Part shown: in pieces, positions 36,895 through 46,074 of the stretch
Position numbering within the stretch: position 1 is the first letter of the stretch
How the letters are laid out: every line of letters starts with the position of its first letter
Assembly (NCBI GenBank): GCA_964410965.1
Contig: CAYPIY010000002.1
Location: 124,001 to 188,000, forward strand
DNA: 64,000 nucleotides
DNA from: JBBIRG01 sp964410965
GTDB taxonomy: Bacteria > CLD3 > SB21 > JBBIRG01
Direction: 5' to 3'
Notes under the pieces: model-generated
Database searches by the model: none
What the model saw: only the letters and a program-made list of their open reading frames with translations
Told to the model about the DNA's origin: nothing
Position numbers and translations under genes: made by a program

Positions 36895-38804
36895 AATTAG
36901 ATTCGAAAATTCCGGGCGGACCCGTTGCAAATAAATGGGATCGTCATAAATTTGAAGTGAAACTAGTCAACCCATCGAACAAGCGGAAATACTCGGTTCT
37001 GGTGGTCGGCACCGGACTGGCCGGTGCTTCGGCCGCGGCTTCGCTTGGCGAACTCGGCTATAATGTTAAGATTTTCTGCATACAGGATTCGCCCCGCCGC
37101 GCGCACAGCATCGCCGCTCAGGGAGGCATCAACGCGGCGAAGAATTACCAGAACGACGGCGACAGCATCTGGCGGCTTTTCTATGATACCGTCAAGGGCG
37201 GCGATTACCGCGCCCGCGAAGCCAACGTGTACCGTCTCGCGCAGGTCAGCAACCTGATCATTGATCAGTGCGTGGCGCAGGGCGTGCCGTTCGCGCGCGA
37301 GTACGGCGGACTGCTCGACAACCGCTCATTCGGCGGCGCGCAGGTGTCCAGGACATTCTACGCCCGCGGACAAACGGGCCAACAGCTTCTGCTCGGCGCT
37401 TACAGTTCGCTGATGCGCCAGGTTCATCTCGGTACGGTCAAAATGTATCCGCGCACCGAAATGCTCGACCTCGTGGTCATCGACGGAAAAGCGCGCGGGA
37501 TCATCTGCCGTAATCTGATTACCGGCGAACTGGAAGCGTACGAGGGCGACGCTGTCCTGATCGCGACCGGCGGATACGGCAACGTGTATTACCTTTCAAC
37601 CAACGCGAAAAATTCCAACGCGACCGCCGCCTGGCGGTGCTATAAACGTGGCGCGGCATTCGCCAATCCCTGTTTTACGCAGATCCATCCGACCTGCATT
37701 CCGTTCTCCGGCGAACACCAGTCAAAACTGACGCTGATGAGCGAAAGCCTCCGCAACGACGGACGCGTATGGGTCCCTAAGAAACAGGGCGACACCCGTT
37801 CCCCGGACCAGATCCCCGAAGAAGAGCGCGACTATTATCTCGAACGGAAATATCCGAGTTTCGGCAACCTCGTTCCCCGCGACGTCGCCTCCCGTAACGC
37901 AAAGGAAGTCTGTGACGACGGCCGCGGCGTCGGCCCCACGAAACAATCGGTGTATCTCGATTTTCGGGACTCCATTAAGCGCCTTGGAATCGATACGATA
38001 CATGAACGCTACGGCAATTTATTCGAAATGTACCAGCGCATCACTGATGAAGATCCGGACAAGTTCCCGATGCGCATTTATCCCGCCGTGCATTACACTA
38101 TGGGCGGCCTGTGGGTTGATTATAACCTGATGAGCAACATTCCCGGCCTTCACGTGCTGGGCGAGGCGAATTTCTCCGACCATGGCGCCAACCGGCTCGG
38201 CGCCAGTGCTCTGATGCAGGGGCTTGCCGACGGTTATTTCGTGATCCCTTACACGCTCGGCCATTATCTTGCCGGCAACACCTTCCCGAAAGTTTCGGCA
38301 GAACATGACGCTTTCAGGGAAGCAAAGGATAATGTTCAAAAAGAGATCGATCGTCTGATGTCGAAAAAAGGCGGGCGCACGGTTCTGGAGATTCACCGGG
38401 ATCTCGGCCGCGTCATGTGGGATAATGTCGGCATGGGCAGGAGCGAAGCGAGCCTCAAAAAAGCGCTGGAAGAAATTCCGAAGCTCCGCGACGAGTTCCG
38501 GCAGAACGTGAACATTCCCGGATCGGCGAACACGATGAACAAGAGCCTTGAGAACGCGCTCCGGCTGGCCGATTACATCGATCTTGCCGAACTGCTCGCG
38601 AAAGACGCTCTTCACCGGAATGAATCCTGCGGCGGGCATTTCCGCGTCGAAAGCCAGACGCCGGAAGGCGAAGCCCAGCGCAAGGACGACGAATTCAGTT
38701 ATGTCGCCGCATGGGAATTCGCCGGCGTAGGCAAAGAGCCGATCCTGAATAAAGAACCCCTGACTTTCGAAGATGTAAAACCCAGTCAGCGAAGTTATAA
38801 ATAA
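36891..38804 (+). CDS. sdhA: Succinate dehydrogenase / fumarate reductase flavoprotein subunit
   Basis: The protein has 637 residues. The start is fixed by GGGAGG and the ATGA overlap with sdhC. It has the FAD motif VLVVGTGLAGASAAASLGELG, HSIAAQGGINAAKNYQNDGDS (covalent FAD His region), QIHPTCIP, and the active-site Arg region RNAKEVCDDGRGVG. A closing CGGHFRVE is typical. It oxidises succinate to fumarate or the reverse. The sequence is of the Bacteroidota/Bacillus class. Confidence 0.98.
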   Translation: MKLDSKIPGGPVANKWDRHKFEVKLVNPSNKRKYSVLVVGTGLAGASAAASLGELGYNVKIFCIQDSPRRAHSIAAQGGINAAKNYQNDGDSIWRLFYDTVKGGDYRAREANVYRLAQVSNLIIDQCVAQGVPFAREYGGLLDNRSFGGAQVSRTFYARGQTGQQLLLGAYSSLMRQVHLGTVKMYPRTEMLDLVVIDGKARGIICRNLITGELEAYEGDAVLIATGGYGNVYYLSTNAKNSNATAAWRCYKRGAAFANPCFTQIHPTCIPFSGEHQSKLTLMSESLRNDGRVWVPKKQGDTRSPDQIPEEERDYYLERKYPSFGNLVPRDVASRNAKEVCDDGRGVGPTKQSVYLDFRDSIKRLGIDTIHERYGNLFEMYQRITDEDPDKFPMRIYPAVHYTMGGLWVDYNLMSNIPGLHVLGEANFSDHGANRLGASALMQGLADGYFVIPYTLGHYLAGNTFPKVSAEHDAFREAKDNVQKEIDRLMSKKGGRTVLEIHRDLGRVMWDNVGMGRSEASLKKALEEIPKLRDEFRQNVNIPGSANTMNKSLENALRLADYIDLAELLAKDALHRNESCGGHFRVESQTPEGEAQRKDDEFSYVAAWEFAGVGKEPILNKEPLTFEDVKPSQRSYK

Positions 38805-38828
38805 AGTATGAAATAATAAGGTGAACAT

Positions 38829-39578
38829 ATGAAAACCATGACCATTCATATCCGTGTCTGGCGCCAGCCCGATCCCAAAGTCAGGGGGAAGATGGTGACG
38901 TACACGGTGAATAATGTTCTCGAAGATATGTCCTTTCTGGAAATGCTGGACGTGCTCAACGAGGACCTGACCAAAAAAGGCGACGTGCCGGTAGAATTCG
39001 ACAGCGACTGCCGGGAGGGCATCTGCGGGTGCTGCAGCCTTGTCATTAACGGCATCGCGCACGGCCCGGAAAAAGCAACGGCGAGCTGCCAGCTTCACAT
39101 GCGTAAATTCAAAGACGGCGACACGATCAGCATCGAGCCCTGGCGCGCCCGCGCGTTTCCGATGATCAAAGACCTGGTCGTTGACCGGAACGCGATGGAC
39201 GAAATCATCGCGGCAGGCGGTTTCGTTTCCTTCAATACCGGCGGCGCGCAGGATGCCAACGCGATTCTGATCCCGAAAGAGGACGCCGACAAAGCCATGG
39301 ACGCCGCCGCGTGCATCGGCTGCGGAGCCTGCATCGCCGCATGCCCGAACGCTTCAGCGTCTTTGTTTGTATCCGCAAAAATCGCGCAGCTGGCATATCT
39401 CCCGCAGGGCCATCCGGAACGGAAGATCCGTGCGCTGAGTATGATCCAAAAAATGGACGAACTCGGTTTCGGCGACTGTTCCAATCACGGCGAATGCGAG
39501 GCCGTGTGTCCGAAACAGATTTCCATCAAGCATATCGCGAAAATGAGACGTGAATATTTTAAAGCCAGTATTGCTTAA
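38829..39578 (+). CDS. sdhB: Succinate dehydrogenase / fumarate reductase iron-sulfur subunit
   Basis: The protein has 249 residues. The [2Fe-2S] site is CREGICGCC, and the C-terminal clusters are CIGCGACIAACPN and the CSNHGECEAVCP segment. AAGGTGA precedes the ATG. It is the third gene of sdhCAB, 24 bp after sdhA, and completes the complex. An extra Cys follows the usual CREGICG (reads CGCC). Confidence 0.97.
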   Translation: MKTMTIHIRVWRQPDPKVRGKMVTYTVNNVLEDMSFLEMLDVLNEDLTKKGDVPVEFDSDCREGICGCCSLVINGIAHGPEKATASCQLHMRKFKDGDTISIEPWRARAFPMIKDLVVDRNAMDEIIAAGGFVSFNTGGAQDANAILIPKEDADKAMDAAACIGCGACIAACPNASASLFVSAKIAQLAYLPQGHPERKIRALSMIQKMDELGFGDCSNHGECEAVCPKQISIKHIAKMRREYFKASIA

Positions 39579-39599
39579 TTTAAAAAGAAAGGCAATGTC

Positions 39600-40130
39600 A
39601 TGGAACTGATGAAAAAAATCTCACCCGCACTGTATCTGGTGATCCTTATCGGATTCTTTTTACCGTTTATTGAGATATCCTGCAGCAACAATTCGCTGGG
39701 CACATTTTCCGGTTATACGGTCATGACCGGTGACGCGGGGCAATCCCTTGCGCAAGCCAACAAGGATGTGAAATCGGGATTGAATATTGAACTTGTGATC
39801 GTGTTCCTCATGACCATTGCCGGACTGATTTTCTCTTTTTTTAAGAATCCGAAAACGATCATCGGTGCGGCGCTTGCAGGACTCATTGGTTTCATTTTTC
39901 TGATGATATTCAAGTCTAATCTCGATTCGCAAATCACTTCGGCCAATCAGTTCATGACCATTGTTCAGATACATTATAAAATCGGATTCTGGATAAGCTT
40001 TATATTTTTTCTAGGCGCGATCGGTTTGAACATCATATTGTTTTTTTCGTCAAAAAAAGTGAAACCTGCTGCAGTTATCCCGCAGCCCTCGCCTGAAACA
40101 ACGGTTAATGAAGGAAACAAAACGAACTGA
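39600..40130 (+). CDS. Four-helix membrane protein, function unknown
   Basis: The protein has 176 residues with hydrophobic segments at residues 8-25, 68-82, 88-108 and 130-152. The last ~25 residues are hydrophilic with Pro and Glu. No domain is recognised. It lies 21 bp after sdhB on the same strand, with AAAGG upstream of the ATG, so it could be read through from the sdh operon. No link to succinate dehydrogenase is evident. Confidence 0.65.
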   Translation: MELMKKISPALYLVILIGFFLPFIEISCSNNSLGTFSGYTVMTGDAGQSLAQANKDVKSGLNIELVIVFLMTIAGLIFSFFKNPKTIIGAALAGLIGFIFLMIFKSNLDSQITSANQFMTIVQIHYKIGFWISFIFFLGAIGLNIILFFSSKKVKPAAVIPQPSPETTVNEGNKTN

Positions 40131-40131
40131 C

Positions 40132-40149
40132 GCCTCGTTTAAACAAAAA
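40132..40149 (+). repeat. Left arm of an inverted repeat flanking the TM2 gene
   Basis: GCCTCGTTTAAACAAAAA at 40132-40149 is the reverse complement, with one extra A, of TTTTTGTTAAACGAGGC at 40503-40519. The two arms bracket the small TM2 gene exactly. Confidence 0.55.
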
Positions 40150-40172
40150 ATATCTTTACTTTGGAGGTTTCT

Positions 40173-40502
40173 ATGTTTTGTAAAAATTGCGGAGCCCAGG
40201 TCGCTGAAAACGCTGCTTTCTGTCCGAATTGCGGTGTAGGCCAGACCACAACCACCAGCATGCCCCAGGCACCCAGAGATCCCAACGCAAAATCCAAACT
40301 GGTCGCAGGATTGCTGGGGATTTTCATCGGCAGCCTCGGCATCCACCGTTTTTATCTGGGGTATATCGGTATCGGGGTTGCCCAGATTATAGTCACATTT
40401 GTGACCTGCGGAATAGGCTCTCTGTGGGGCTTTATCGAAGGCATTCTGATTCTGACCGGTAATATCAATACAGACGCCGATGGAAAACCCTTAGTCGACT
40501 GA
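40173..40502 (+). CDS. Zinc-ribbon plus TM2 domain membrane protein
   Basis: The protein has 109 residues. The start at 40173 is fixed by TTGGAGG six bases upstream; an apparent TTG start at 40161 is this ribosome site itself. MFCKNCGAQVAENAAFCPNCG is a zinc ribbon (two CxxC). The TM2 domain follows (KLVAGLLGIFIGSLGIHRFYLGYIGIG, then a second helix), in which GIHRFYLG is the family signature. TM2 proteins are small membrane proteins of uncertain function. It is surrounded by an inverted repeat. Confidence 0.9.
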   Translation: MFCKNCGAQVAENAAFCPNCGVGQTTTTSMPQAPRDPNAKSKLVAGLLGIFIGSLGIHRFYLGYIGIGVAQIIVTFVTCGIGSLWGFIEGILILTGNINTDADGKPLVD

Positions 40503-40519
40503 TTTTTGTTAAACGAGGC
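40503..40519 (+). repeat. Right arm of the inverted repeat flanking the TM2 gene
   Basis: TTTTTGTTAAACGAGGC begins directly after the TM2 stop codon and matches the arm at 40132-40149 in inverted orientation with a single-base indel. Confidence 0.55.
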
Positions 40520-40574
40520 TATATAAGCTGTGTGTATGGTGAATTATTACTGAAACATCAATTAAGGATATGCC

Positions 40575-41813
40575 ATGATCAAAAATGTTTTAACATTATT
40601 GCTGGTTCTGATTGTATTTTTTCTCTTTAATCTGACCGCGCAGGAACAGAAAAAGGACCGGGCGTATTTCAAAGAATCAAAAAATGAGTTTTTTGATTCC
40701 ATTCAGGCTTCCATAAATGATTTCAACAAAACTGAGAAAAAACCGAAGATGCGTCTTGCGGTTGATTTTGCGGGCATGAAACTTCCGAAATCTGTCAGCG
40801 AGTTCAAACAACAATGGTACAATGCGCCCGTATCTCAGGGCAACTCAGGTATGTGCTGGTGTTATTCGGCCACTTCGTTTTATGAATCCGAATTATACCG
40901 GATGACCGGTAAGAAAATAAAATTATCTGAACTCTATACGGTTTACTGGGAATACGTGGAAAAAACGAAACGATTTGTCAGGGAAAGAGGAAACTCCGTT
41001 TTCGGTCAGGGTTCGCAATCCGCGGCTGTTTCAAGGATATGGAAGCAATACGGTATTGTCCCGGCGGAATCCTATACCGGATTAAAACCCGGACAGAAAT
41101 TTCATGCCCACGATGCGATGTTCGAGGAAATGCAGAATTACCTGAACGGACTGAAAGTCTCCAACGCATGGAACGAAGAAACGGCCGTCGCGACCATCAA
41201 ATCAATACTGAACCATCACATCGGGGAACCGCCGACTGCAGTTACCGTCGACGGAAAATCAATTACACCCAAAGAGTATTTTGAAAAATACGTAAGCCTG
41301 AAATTCGATGATTACACCGAATATATGTCGTTCATGAAATACCCGTATGATGAAAAAGCAGAGTACGAAGTACCTGACAACTGGTGGCACGGCAAGGACT
41401 ATAACAACGTCCCCCTGGACGATTACATGAAAATCCTCAAGAGTGCTGTGCGCAAAGGACTAACCGTCTGCATCGGAGGAGACGTCAGCGAACCCGGCTA
41501 CGACGCCCACAGTGAAGTCGCTGTCATTCCGTCGTTTGACATCCCCTCGGCGTATATCGACGAAAACTCCCGCCAGTTCCGCTTTGACAACAAATCAAGC
41601 GACGACGACCACGGCATCCACCTGGTCGGCTACCGGGAAATCGACGGCAAGGACTGGTATCTGATCAAAGATTCCGGCAGCGGTTCAAGAAACGGGCCGA
41701 ATAAGGGATTCTATTTTTATCATGAGGATTACGTCAAACTCAAAATGCTTACTTTCATGGTCCATAAGGATGCGGCATCGGACATTGTAAAAGTTAAAAA
41801 AGAAATGAAATAA
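40575..41813 (+). CDS. Secreted papain-like (C1) cysteine peptidase
   Basis: The protein has 412 residues with a signal peptide cleaved near TAQE. The catalytic Cys94 lies in QGNSGMCWCYSAT, with the oxyanion Gln88 just before it. His346 is in DDDHGIHLVGY. The third position of the triad, usually Asn in a KNSWG motif, reads IKDSGSG, with Asp366. The overall layout, including a long insertion between the two halves, resembles bleomycin hydrolase/aminopeptidase C-like C1 enzymes. It probably cleaves peptides in the periplasm or outside the cell. It has AAGGA upstream and a terminator downstream and is transcribed alone or with the TM2 gene. Confidence 0.9.
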   Translation: MIKNVLTLLLVLIVFFLFNLTAQEQKKDRAYFKESKNEFFDSIQASINDFNKTEKKPKMRLAVDFAGMKLPKSVSEFKQQWYNAPVSQGNSGMCWCYSATSFYESELYRMTGKKIKLSELYTVYWEYVEKTKRFVRERGNSVFGQGSQSAAVSRIWKQYGIVPAESYTGLKPGQKFHAHDAMFEEMQNYLNGLKVSNAWNEETAVATIKSILNHHIGEPPTAVTVDGKSITPKEYFEKYVSLKFDDYTEYMSFMKYPYDEKAEYEVPDNWWHGKDYNNVPLDDYMKILKSAVRKGLTVCIGGDVSEPGYDAHSEVAVIPSFDIPSAYIDENSRQFRFDNKSSDDDHGIHLVGYREIDGKDWYLIKDSGSGSRNGPNKGFYFYHEDYVKLKMLTFMVHKDAASDIVKVKKEMK

Positions 41814-41842
41814 TGTTTTTCCGTCCGGACCTGCAATTATTA

Positions 41843-41874
41843 AAAAGTTTCCTTTACCAGGGAAACTTTTTTTA
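41843..41874 (+). terminator. Rho-independent terminator of the C1 peptidase gene
   Basis: AAAGTTTCC pairs with GGAAACTTT around a short loop and is followed by seven T. It lies 30 bp after the stop codon. Confidence 0.88.
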
Positions 41875-41903
41875 TTGGTAATCTTGCCGTATTTTGATAT
41901 AAT
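41875..41903 (+). promoter_or_regulatory. Probable sigma-70-type promoter of the Nudix-guaA operon
   Basis: TTGGTA, a 17-base spacer and TATAAT lie 38 bp upstream of the Nudix start codon, directly after the preceding terminator. Confidence 0.5.
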
Positions 41904-41940
41904 AGCTGTTAGTCAATAAACTAAAAACAGGCATTAGTTC

Positions 41941-42366
41941 ATGTCTCACACGCATCAGCTGGCCGTAACCGCCTATATTATACGCAATGGAAAATTTCTG
42001 TTGCTGAAACGGACCACGCCGCCACTGATCTGGGGCCTGCCCGGAGGCAGGTTAAATCCGGATGAAAACCCGAATGAAGGGATTATCCGGGAGATCATGG
42101 AAGAAACCGGATTATCCGTTTTCGTTATCGCGCCGGTGGATATCTGGTTCGGCGATTTCGGAAGAGGCCTGTTCGTTTCAATCGACTATCTGGCTGTGTA
42201 TCAGTCGGGTGAGGTCGTGCTTTCCGAAGAGCATTCTGAATTTTGCTGGTCAGCCATCGACTCCCTGAGACATGATAATCCGCCTCTCGAAAAAGACCGT
42301 CCGTTCTTCAATCTGTCTGATTTTGAGAAAGCCTGGTCATTGTATAAAAAATTTTTTCCAAACTAA
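41941..42366 (+). CDS. Nudix hydrolase
   Basis: The protein has 141 residues. The Nudix box is complete: GGRLNPDENPNEGIIREIMEETGL (Gx5Ex7REUxEExGU), binding Mg for hydrolysis of a nucleoside diphosphate derivative. The N-terminus (MSHTHQLAVTAYIIRNGKFLLLKR) and PPLIWGLPGG fit a general Nudix fold. It sits 15 bp before guaA under a shared promoter, so a role in cleaning nucleotide pools is plausible but not shown. Confidence 0.92.
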   Translation: MSHTHQLAVTAYIIRNGKFLLLKRTTPPLIWGLPGGRLNPDENPNEGIIREIMEETGLSVFVIAPVDIWFGDFGRGLFVSIDYLAVYQSGEVVLSEEHSEFCWSAIDSLRHDNPPLEKDRPFFNLSDFEKAWSLYKKFFPN

Positions 42367-42381
42367 CAGGGGATACCGACC

Positions 42382-43935
42382 GTGCAGCATGATGAAATGA
42401 TTTTAATACTCGATTTCGGTTCGCAATACACGCAGCTGATTGCGCGCCGCGTGAGGGAACTGCAGGTCTATTGTGAAATTCATCCGTTTACGCTGTCGGC
42501 GGCGGATATGAAAAAAATGAATCCCAAAGGAATCATTTTATCAGGCGGCCCCATGAGCGTGTACTTGGAAAACGCTCCCATTCCTGACCGTTCGCTGTTT
42601 GATCTTGGCATTCCCGTCCTCGGAATCTGTTATGGAATGCAGCTGATGGCGCACTTCTTTAACGGAGCGGTTGACAGAGCCGCTCATCGTGAATACGGCC
42701 GGGCGATAATCGAAATCGATGATGACTCGGACATCTTCCGTCAGTTCCCCGGAAAAACTGAAGTCTGGCAAAGCCACGGCGACCGTCTCGAAAAAATCCC
42801 GGATGGCTTCCGCATCATCGCGCGGTCGGGAAACGCTCCCATCACGGCGATACGCCACCACAGTAAATCCCTGTGGGGCGTGCAGTTTCATCCCGAAGTC
42901 GCGCATACCCCGCTCGGAACACATCTTCTTCAGAATTTTGTGAGTCAGATCTGCGGCTGCCGCGGGCTGTGGACGCCGGGGTCATTCGTAAAAGACACCG
43001 TTGTGTCAATTCGCCGGATCGTCGGCGACCGTCATGTGATATGCGCGCTATCCGGCGGCGTGGATTCGTCGGTCGTAGCCATGCTGCTGCATGAGGCGAT
43101 CCCGGACCGGTTCACCGCCATTTTTGTGGATAACGGGTTGATGAGAAAAAACGAAGCGCGTCAGGTATCGGAAACATTTACGAAATATTTTCAGACGCAT
43201 TTCATTGCCGTCGATGCCGCCGATCGTTTCTTATCCGGCCTGAAAAACGTGACCGAGCCGGAACAAAAAAGAAAAATTATCGGCAAAACATTCATCGATG
43301 TTTTTGACGACGAGGTAAGCAGATTGAGAGCGGAGTCCGGTAATATAGAATTTCTTGCGCAGGGCACGCTGTATCCCGATGTGATCGAAAGTGTTTCCGT
43401 TAAAGGTCCGTCGGCCACGATCAAGACGCATCATAACGTCGGCGGACTGCCGGAGAAAATGAAATTCAGACTCATCGAACCGCTGCGTGAACTTTTCAAG
43501 GACGAAGTCCGCAAGGTCGGACGCGAACTCGGACTGCCTGATGAACTGTTGATGCGCCATCCGTTCCCCGGACCGGGACTCGCCGTGCGCGTTCTCGGAG
43601 AGGTGACCAAAGAACGCTGTGACGTCCTGCGCGAGGCCGACGCGATATTTATTGAGGAATTGAAATCATCCGGCCAGTATCATCAGGTCTGGCAGGCGTT
43701 TGCGGTTCTTCTGCCCGTCAAATCCGTCGGCGTCATGGGCGATGAGCGCACCTATCAGAACACCGTTGCCCTGCGAGCCGTGACCAGCCTCGACGGCATG
43801 ACCGCCGACTGGGCACCGCTGCCGTACGATCTGCTCGCTAAAATATCAAACCGCATCATCAACGAAGTCCCGGCCGTGAACCGCATGGTGTATGATATCA
43901 GCTCCAAACCGCCCGCCACGATCGAGTGGGAATAA
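42382..43935 (+). CDS. guaA: GMP synthase (glutamine-hydrolysing)
   Basis: The protein has 517 residues from a GTG, with AGGGG upstream; an ATG five codons later is an alternative. The glutaminase domain has GICYGMQL (nucleophile Cys) and FHPEV. The ATP pyrophosphatase has ALSGGVDSSVVAMLL. The C-terminal dimerisation domain ends NRMVYDISSKPPATIEWE, as usual. It converts XMP to GMP. The RNA methyltransferase gene follows after 3 bp. Confidence 0.99.
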   Translation: MQHDEMILILDFGSQYTQLIARRVRELQVYCEIHPFTLSAADMKKMNPKGIILSGGPMSVYLENAPIPDRSLFDLGIPVLGICYGMQLMAHFFNGAVDRAAHREYGRAIIEIDDDSDIFRQFPGKTEVWQSHGDRLEKIPDGFRIIARSGNAPITAIRHHSKSLWGVQFHPEVAHTPLGTHLLQNFVSQICGCRGLWTPGSFVKDTVVSIRRIVGDRHVICALSGGVDSSVVAMLLHEAIPDRFTAIFVDNGLMRKNEARQVSETFTKYFQTHFIAVDAADRFLSGLKNVTEPEQKRKIIGKTFIDVFDDEVSRLRAESGNIEFLAQGTLYPDVIESVSVKGPSATIKTHHNVGGLPEKMKFRLIEPLRELFKDEVRKVGRELGLPDELLMRHPFPGPGLAVRVLGEVTKERCDVLREADAIFIEELKSSGQYHQVWQAFAVLLPVKSVGVMGDERTYQNTVALRAVTSLDGMTADWAPLPYDLLAKISNRIINEVPAVNRMVYDISSKPPATIEWE

Positions 43936-43938
43936 CGC

Positions 43939-45177
43939 ATGGAAACGTTTTCATCTCTTTTCCAAAATCTTCTGAACAAACAACCTCCTAAACGACCGGT
44001 TGTTCTTCCTGAAAAGTCCTGCGAAACGCTGAATAACCGCCGGTGCATGCTATGCCCCGCTATCGGGTATGAATATGCCGATGAACTCAACATAAAAAAT
44101 GAGGCGCTGAAATTATTCTGGCAAAACAACAAACTGAAAGGTACCCTGCATCCGGTGACTCCTTCGCCGCTGGGACGCGCATACCGCACGAACAGCAAGC
44201 GACGCGTTTTCAGAAACAGGGATCAGGCGAAACTCGGTTTGACGGAAATCACGCGTACCGGCCCCAGGGGATTGCCGGTTATTCATTGCCCGATTGAACC
44301 CGCGTCTCATGCTGCGATTTACGACATCGTCCAGAAAAAACTCATGTCGGAGAAAGGCGACTTATTAAGAAAAATCCTGAATTACGTCATCATCCGCGGG
44401 GATTACGGGCATCACGCGGTTTTGTTCAGCATCAAATATTTCAATCCGGAAGTCCTGCGCGAGATGAACCGGTTATCCAAAGAACTGACCGGAGCCGTCA
44501 GCCTGATTTCCGGTATTTTTATTTTTCAGGACAAGCCGTCATCTCATTATATCTCATCGCAGGTTCAGTCTTCGTATTCCGGGTACAGAAAATTATTCGG
44601 AAAAAACTATTGCGCTGAAACAATCGGCAAAATGAGGTTTCACTATTCACCGCTGGTTTTTTCACAGACCAATTCATCCGTTGCAGAACCGCTGGTGAAT
44701 CAGGTTCTGGCGTGGCTTGATCCCCGCCCCGATGATGTGGTGTTTGACCTTTACAGCGGGTACGGATTGTTCGGCATTTCCGTCGCGGATAAGGTCAGGG
44801 CTGTCATCGGAGCCGATCAATCTTATGAGTCGATCGATTGCGCCAATGAAAACGGACGGCATTTGAAGTTATCCAACATTCAGTATTTTCAGAAAAACAT
44901 CTCTCCCGTGTTAATTCCGCAGCTGCTGAAAAAACACCATACCGGCCGTGTAAAGATCATAATCGATCCGCCGCGCGCCGGAACGCCGCCCGGTTTGATC
45001 GAGGCTATTGATCCTTTGAGCGTCGCAGCCGTCATTCATCTTTTCTGCGATATTGAATCCCTTCCCCGTGAATTCAAGCGCTGGGAAAGAAACGGTTTCA
45101 CGATATCCGGATCTCAGCCTTTTGATATGTTTCCTGCGACCGATCAGATCGAAATCGCCGTAAAGATCACGAAATAA
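43939..45177 (+). CDS. TrmA/RlmD-family RNA uracil C5-methyltransferase
   Basis: The protein has 412 residues. C28, C36, C39 and C117 form a likely [4Fe-4S] site as in RlmD, though C28-x7-C36 is two residues wider than the usual x5 spacing. The SAM domain has FSQTNSSVAEPLVNQV, FDLYSGYGLFG, IIIDPPRAGTPPGL and the nucleophile Cys in LFCDIESLPRE; the catalytic Glu is in DQIEIAVKI. The target (23S rRNA or tRNA uridine) cannot be told. It is coupled to guaA with a 3 bp gap. Confidence 0.85.
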   Translation: METFSSLFQNLLNKQPPKRPVVLPEKSCETLNNRRCMLCPAIGYEYADELNIKNEALKLFWQNNKLKGTLHPVTPSPLGRAYRTNSKRRVFRNRDQAKLGLTEITRTGPRGLPVIHCPIEPASHAAIYDIVQKKLMSEKGDLLRKILNYVIIRGDYGHHAVLFSIKYFNPEVLREMNRLSKELTGAVSLISGIFIFQDKPSSHYISSQVQSSYSGYRKLFGKNYCAETIGKMRFHYSPLVFSQTNSSVAEPLVNQVLAWLDPRPDDVVFDLYSGYGLFGISVADKVRAVIGADQSYESIDCANENGRHLKLSNIQYFQKNISPVLIPQLLKKHHTGRVKIIIDPPRAGTPPGLIEAIDPLSVAAVIHLFCDIESLPREFKRWERNGFTISGSQPFDMFPATDQIEIAVKITK

Positions 45178-45209
45178 AAAAGGCGGCCATACGCATTTGC
45201 ATGACCGCC
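45175..45209 (-). terminator. Rho-independent terminator of the 280-residue lipoprotein gene
   Basis: On the minus strand GGCGGTCAT pairs with ATGGCCGCC (one G-T pair), followed by TTTTTTATTT. It sits just past the methyltransferase stop on the other strand. Confidence 0.8.
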
Positions 45210-45231
45210 CGGATAACAAACCGGCTTATCG

Positions 45232-46074
45232 TTACAGAGGATTAATCGTAATGCTCCGGTCAGCGCCTATGGTCACAGCGTAACTGTGCGTTCCGATCGT
45301 CATAGTAATGGTTGTCCCTGAAAACGTAAGGACCCCTGATACAGCAAAATCACCCAGCATCGTACCGTTCAGCCCGTCCTTATCAGGATCTAAATTCTGA
45401 GAAATCGTAAAATTCACACTCCCGCCGCTGGGTACTGAAGCTCCTTCTGCCACCTGAAGGTTGATAAAAGTGAACTGGTATGTATTGTAATAATTCAGAT
45501 CGTCATTTGTTGCGACTGTAAGTTTTCCAACGGCAAAGTGTATGTTCAGCTGCAGGGAACCGTTAAAAACAAGCGTACCTGAGGTTGCCGGGCTGATCCA
45601 GTTTCTTAAACCGGAAATAGAAAAAGATGTGTTACTGACTGAAATATAAATCCTGGTATTACTTTTGTCAATACTGTCATTCACGGTCACATGGGAGATG
45701 GATGCTGTATCGGTCAGAAAAGGATTGATATACCCGTTCATATTCGGGGAATATCTGACCCAATAACCTGCCGTGACGGTATCGTTTCCGAATGCATGAG
45801 ATGCCCAGCAATGCCATGTATCCGGGGAATACAAGGTGTCAGTCGTGCCCGCTTTTTTTGCGAATATTTTAGGTTCGGAAAAGCGGATTGTATCCGTAAG
45901 GGCAATACCAATGTCGGTGTTCAGCAGAATATTTTTAATGACTGCTTTTGCGCCCCGGTCATCATTTGCGACATCATCGGCAAGAACCCGTTTTTCGTTG
46001 TTCAGTTTATCACATGAAATTCCGACTATGAGAACCAAACCAATCACAGCCAGTAGGGTTTTAGATAATTTCAT
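45232..46074 (-). CDS. Exported lipoprotein, beta-rich, function unknown
   Basis: The protein has 280 residues from 46074, chosen for AAAAGGAG upstream and a lipoprotein signal with lipobox VGISC. The mature part is rich in Thr, Ser and Asn and in alternating strands (NGSLQLNIHFAVGKLTVATNDD, GVLTFSGTTITMTIGTHSYAV), suggesting a beta-sandwich. No family is recognised. It has its own terminator. Confidence 0.7.
   Translation of the reverse strand: MKLSKTLLAVIGLVLIVGISCDKLNNEKRVLADDVANDDRGAKAVIKNILLNTDIGIALTDTIRFSEPKIFAKKAGTTDTLYSPDTWHCWASHAFGNDTVTAGYWVRYSPNMNGYINPFLTDTASISHVTVNDSIDKSNTRIYISVSNTSFSISGLRNWISPATSGTLVFNGSLQLNIHFAVGKLTVATNDDLNYYNTYQFTFINLQVAEGASVPSGGSVNFTISQNLDPDKDGLNGTMLGDFAVSGVLTFSGTTITMTIGTHSYAVTIGADRSITINPL

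Noticed and set aside
38019..39098. A 359-codon minus-strand open frame across sdhA and sdhB
   Set aside because: sdhA and sdhB are certain; the frame is open only because of their codon use.
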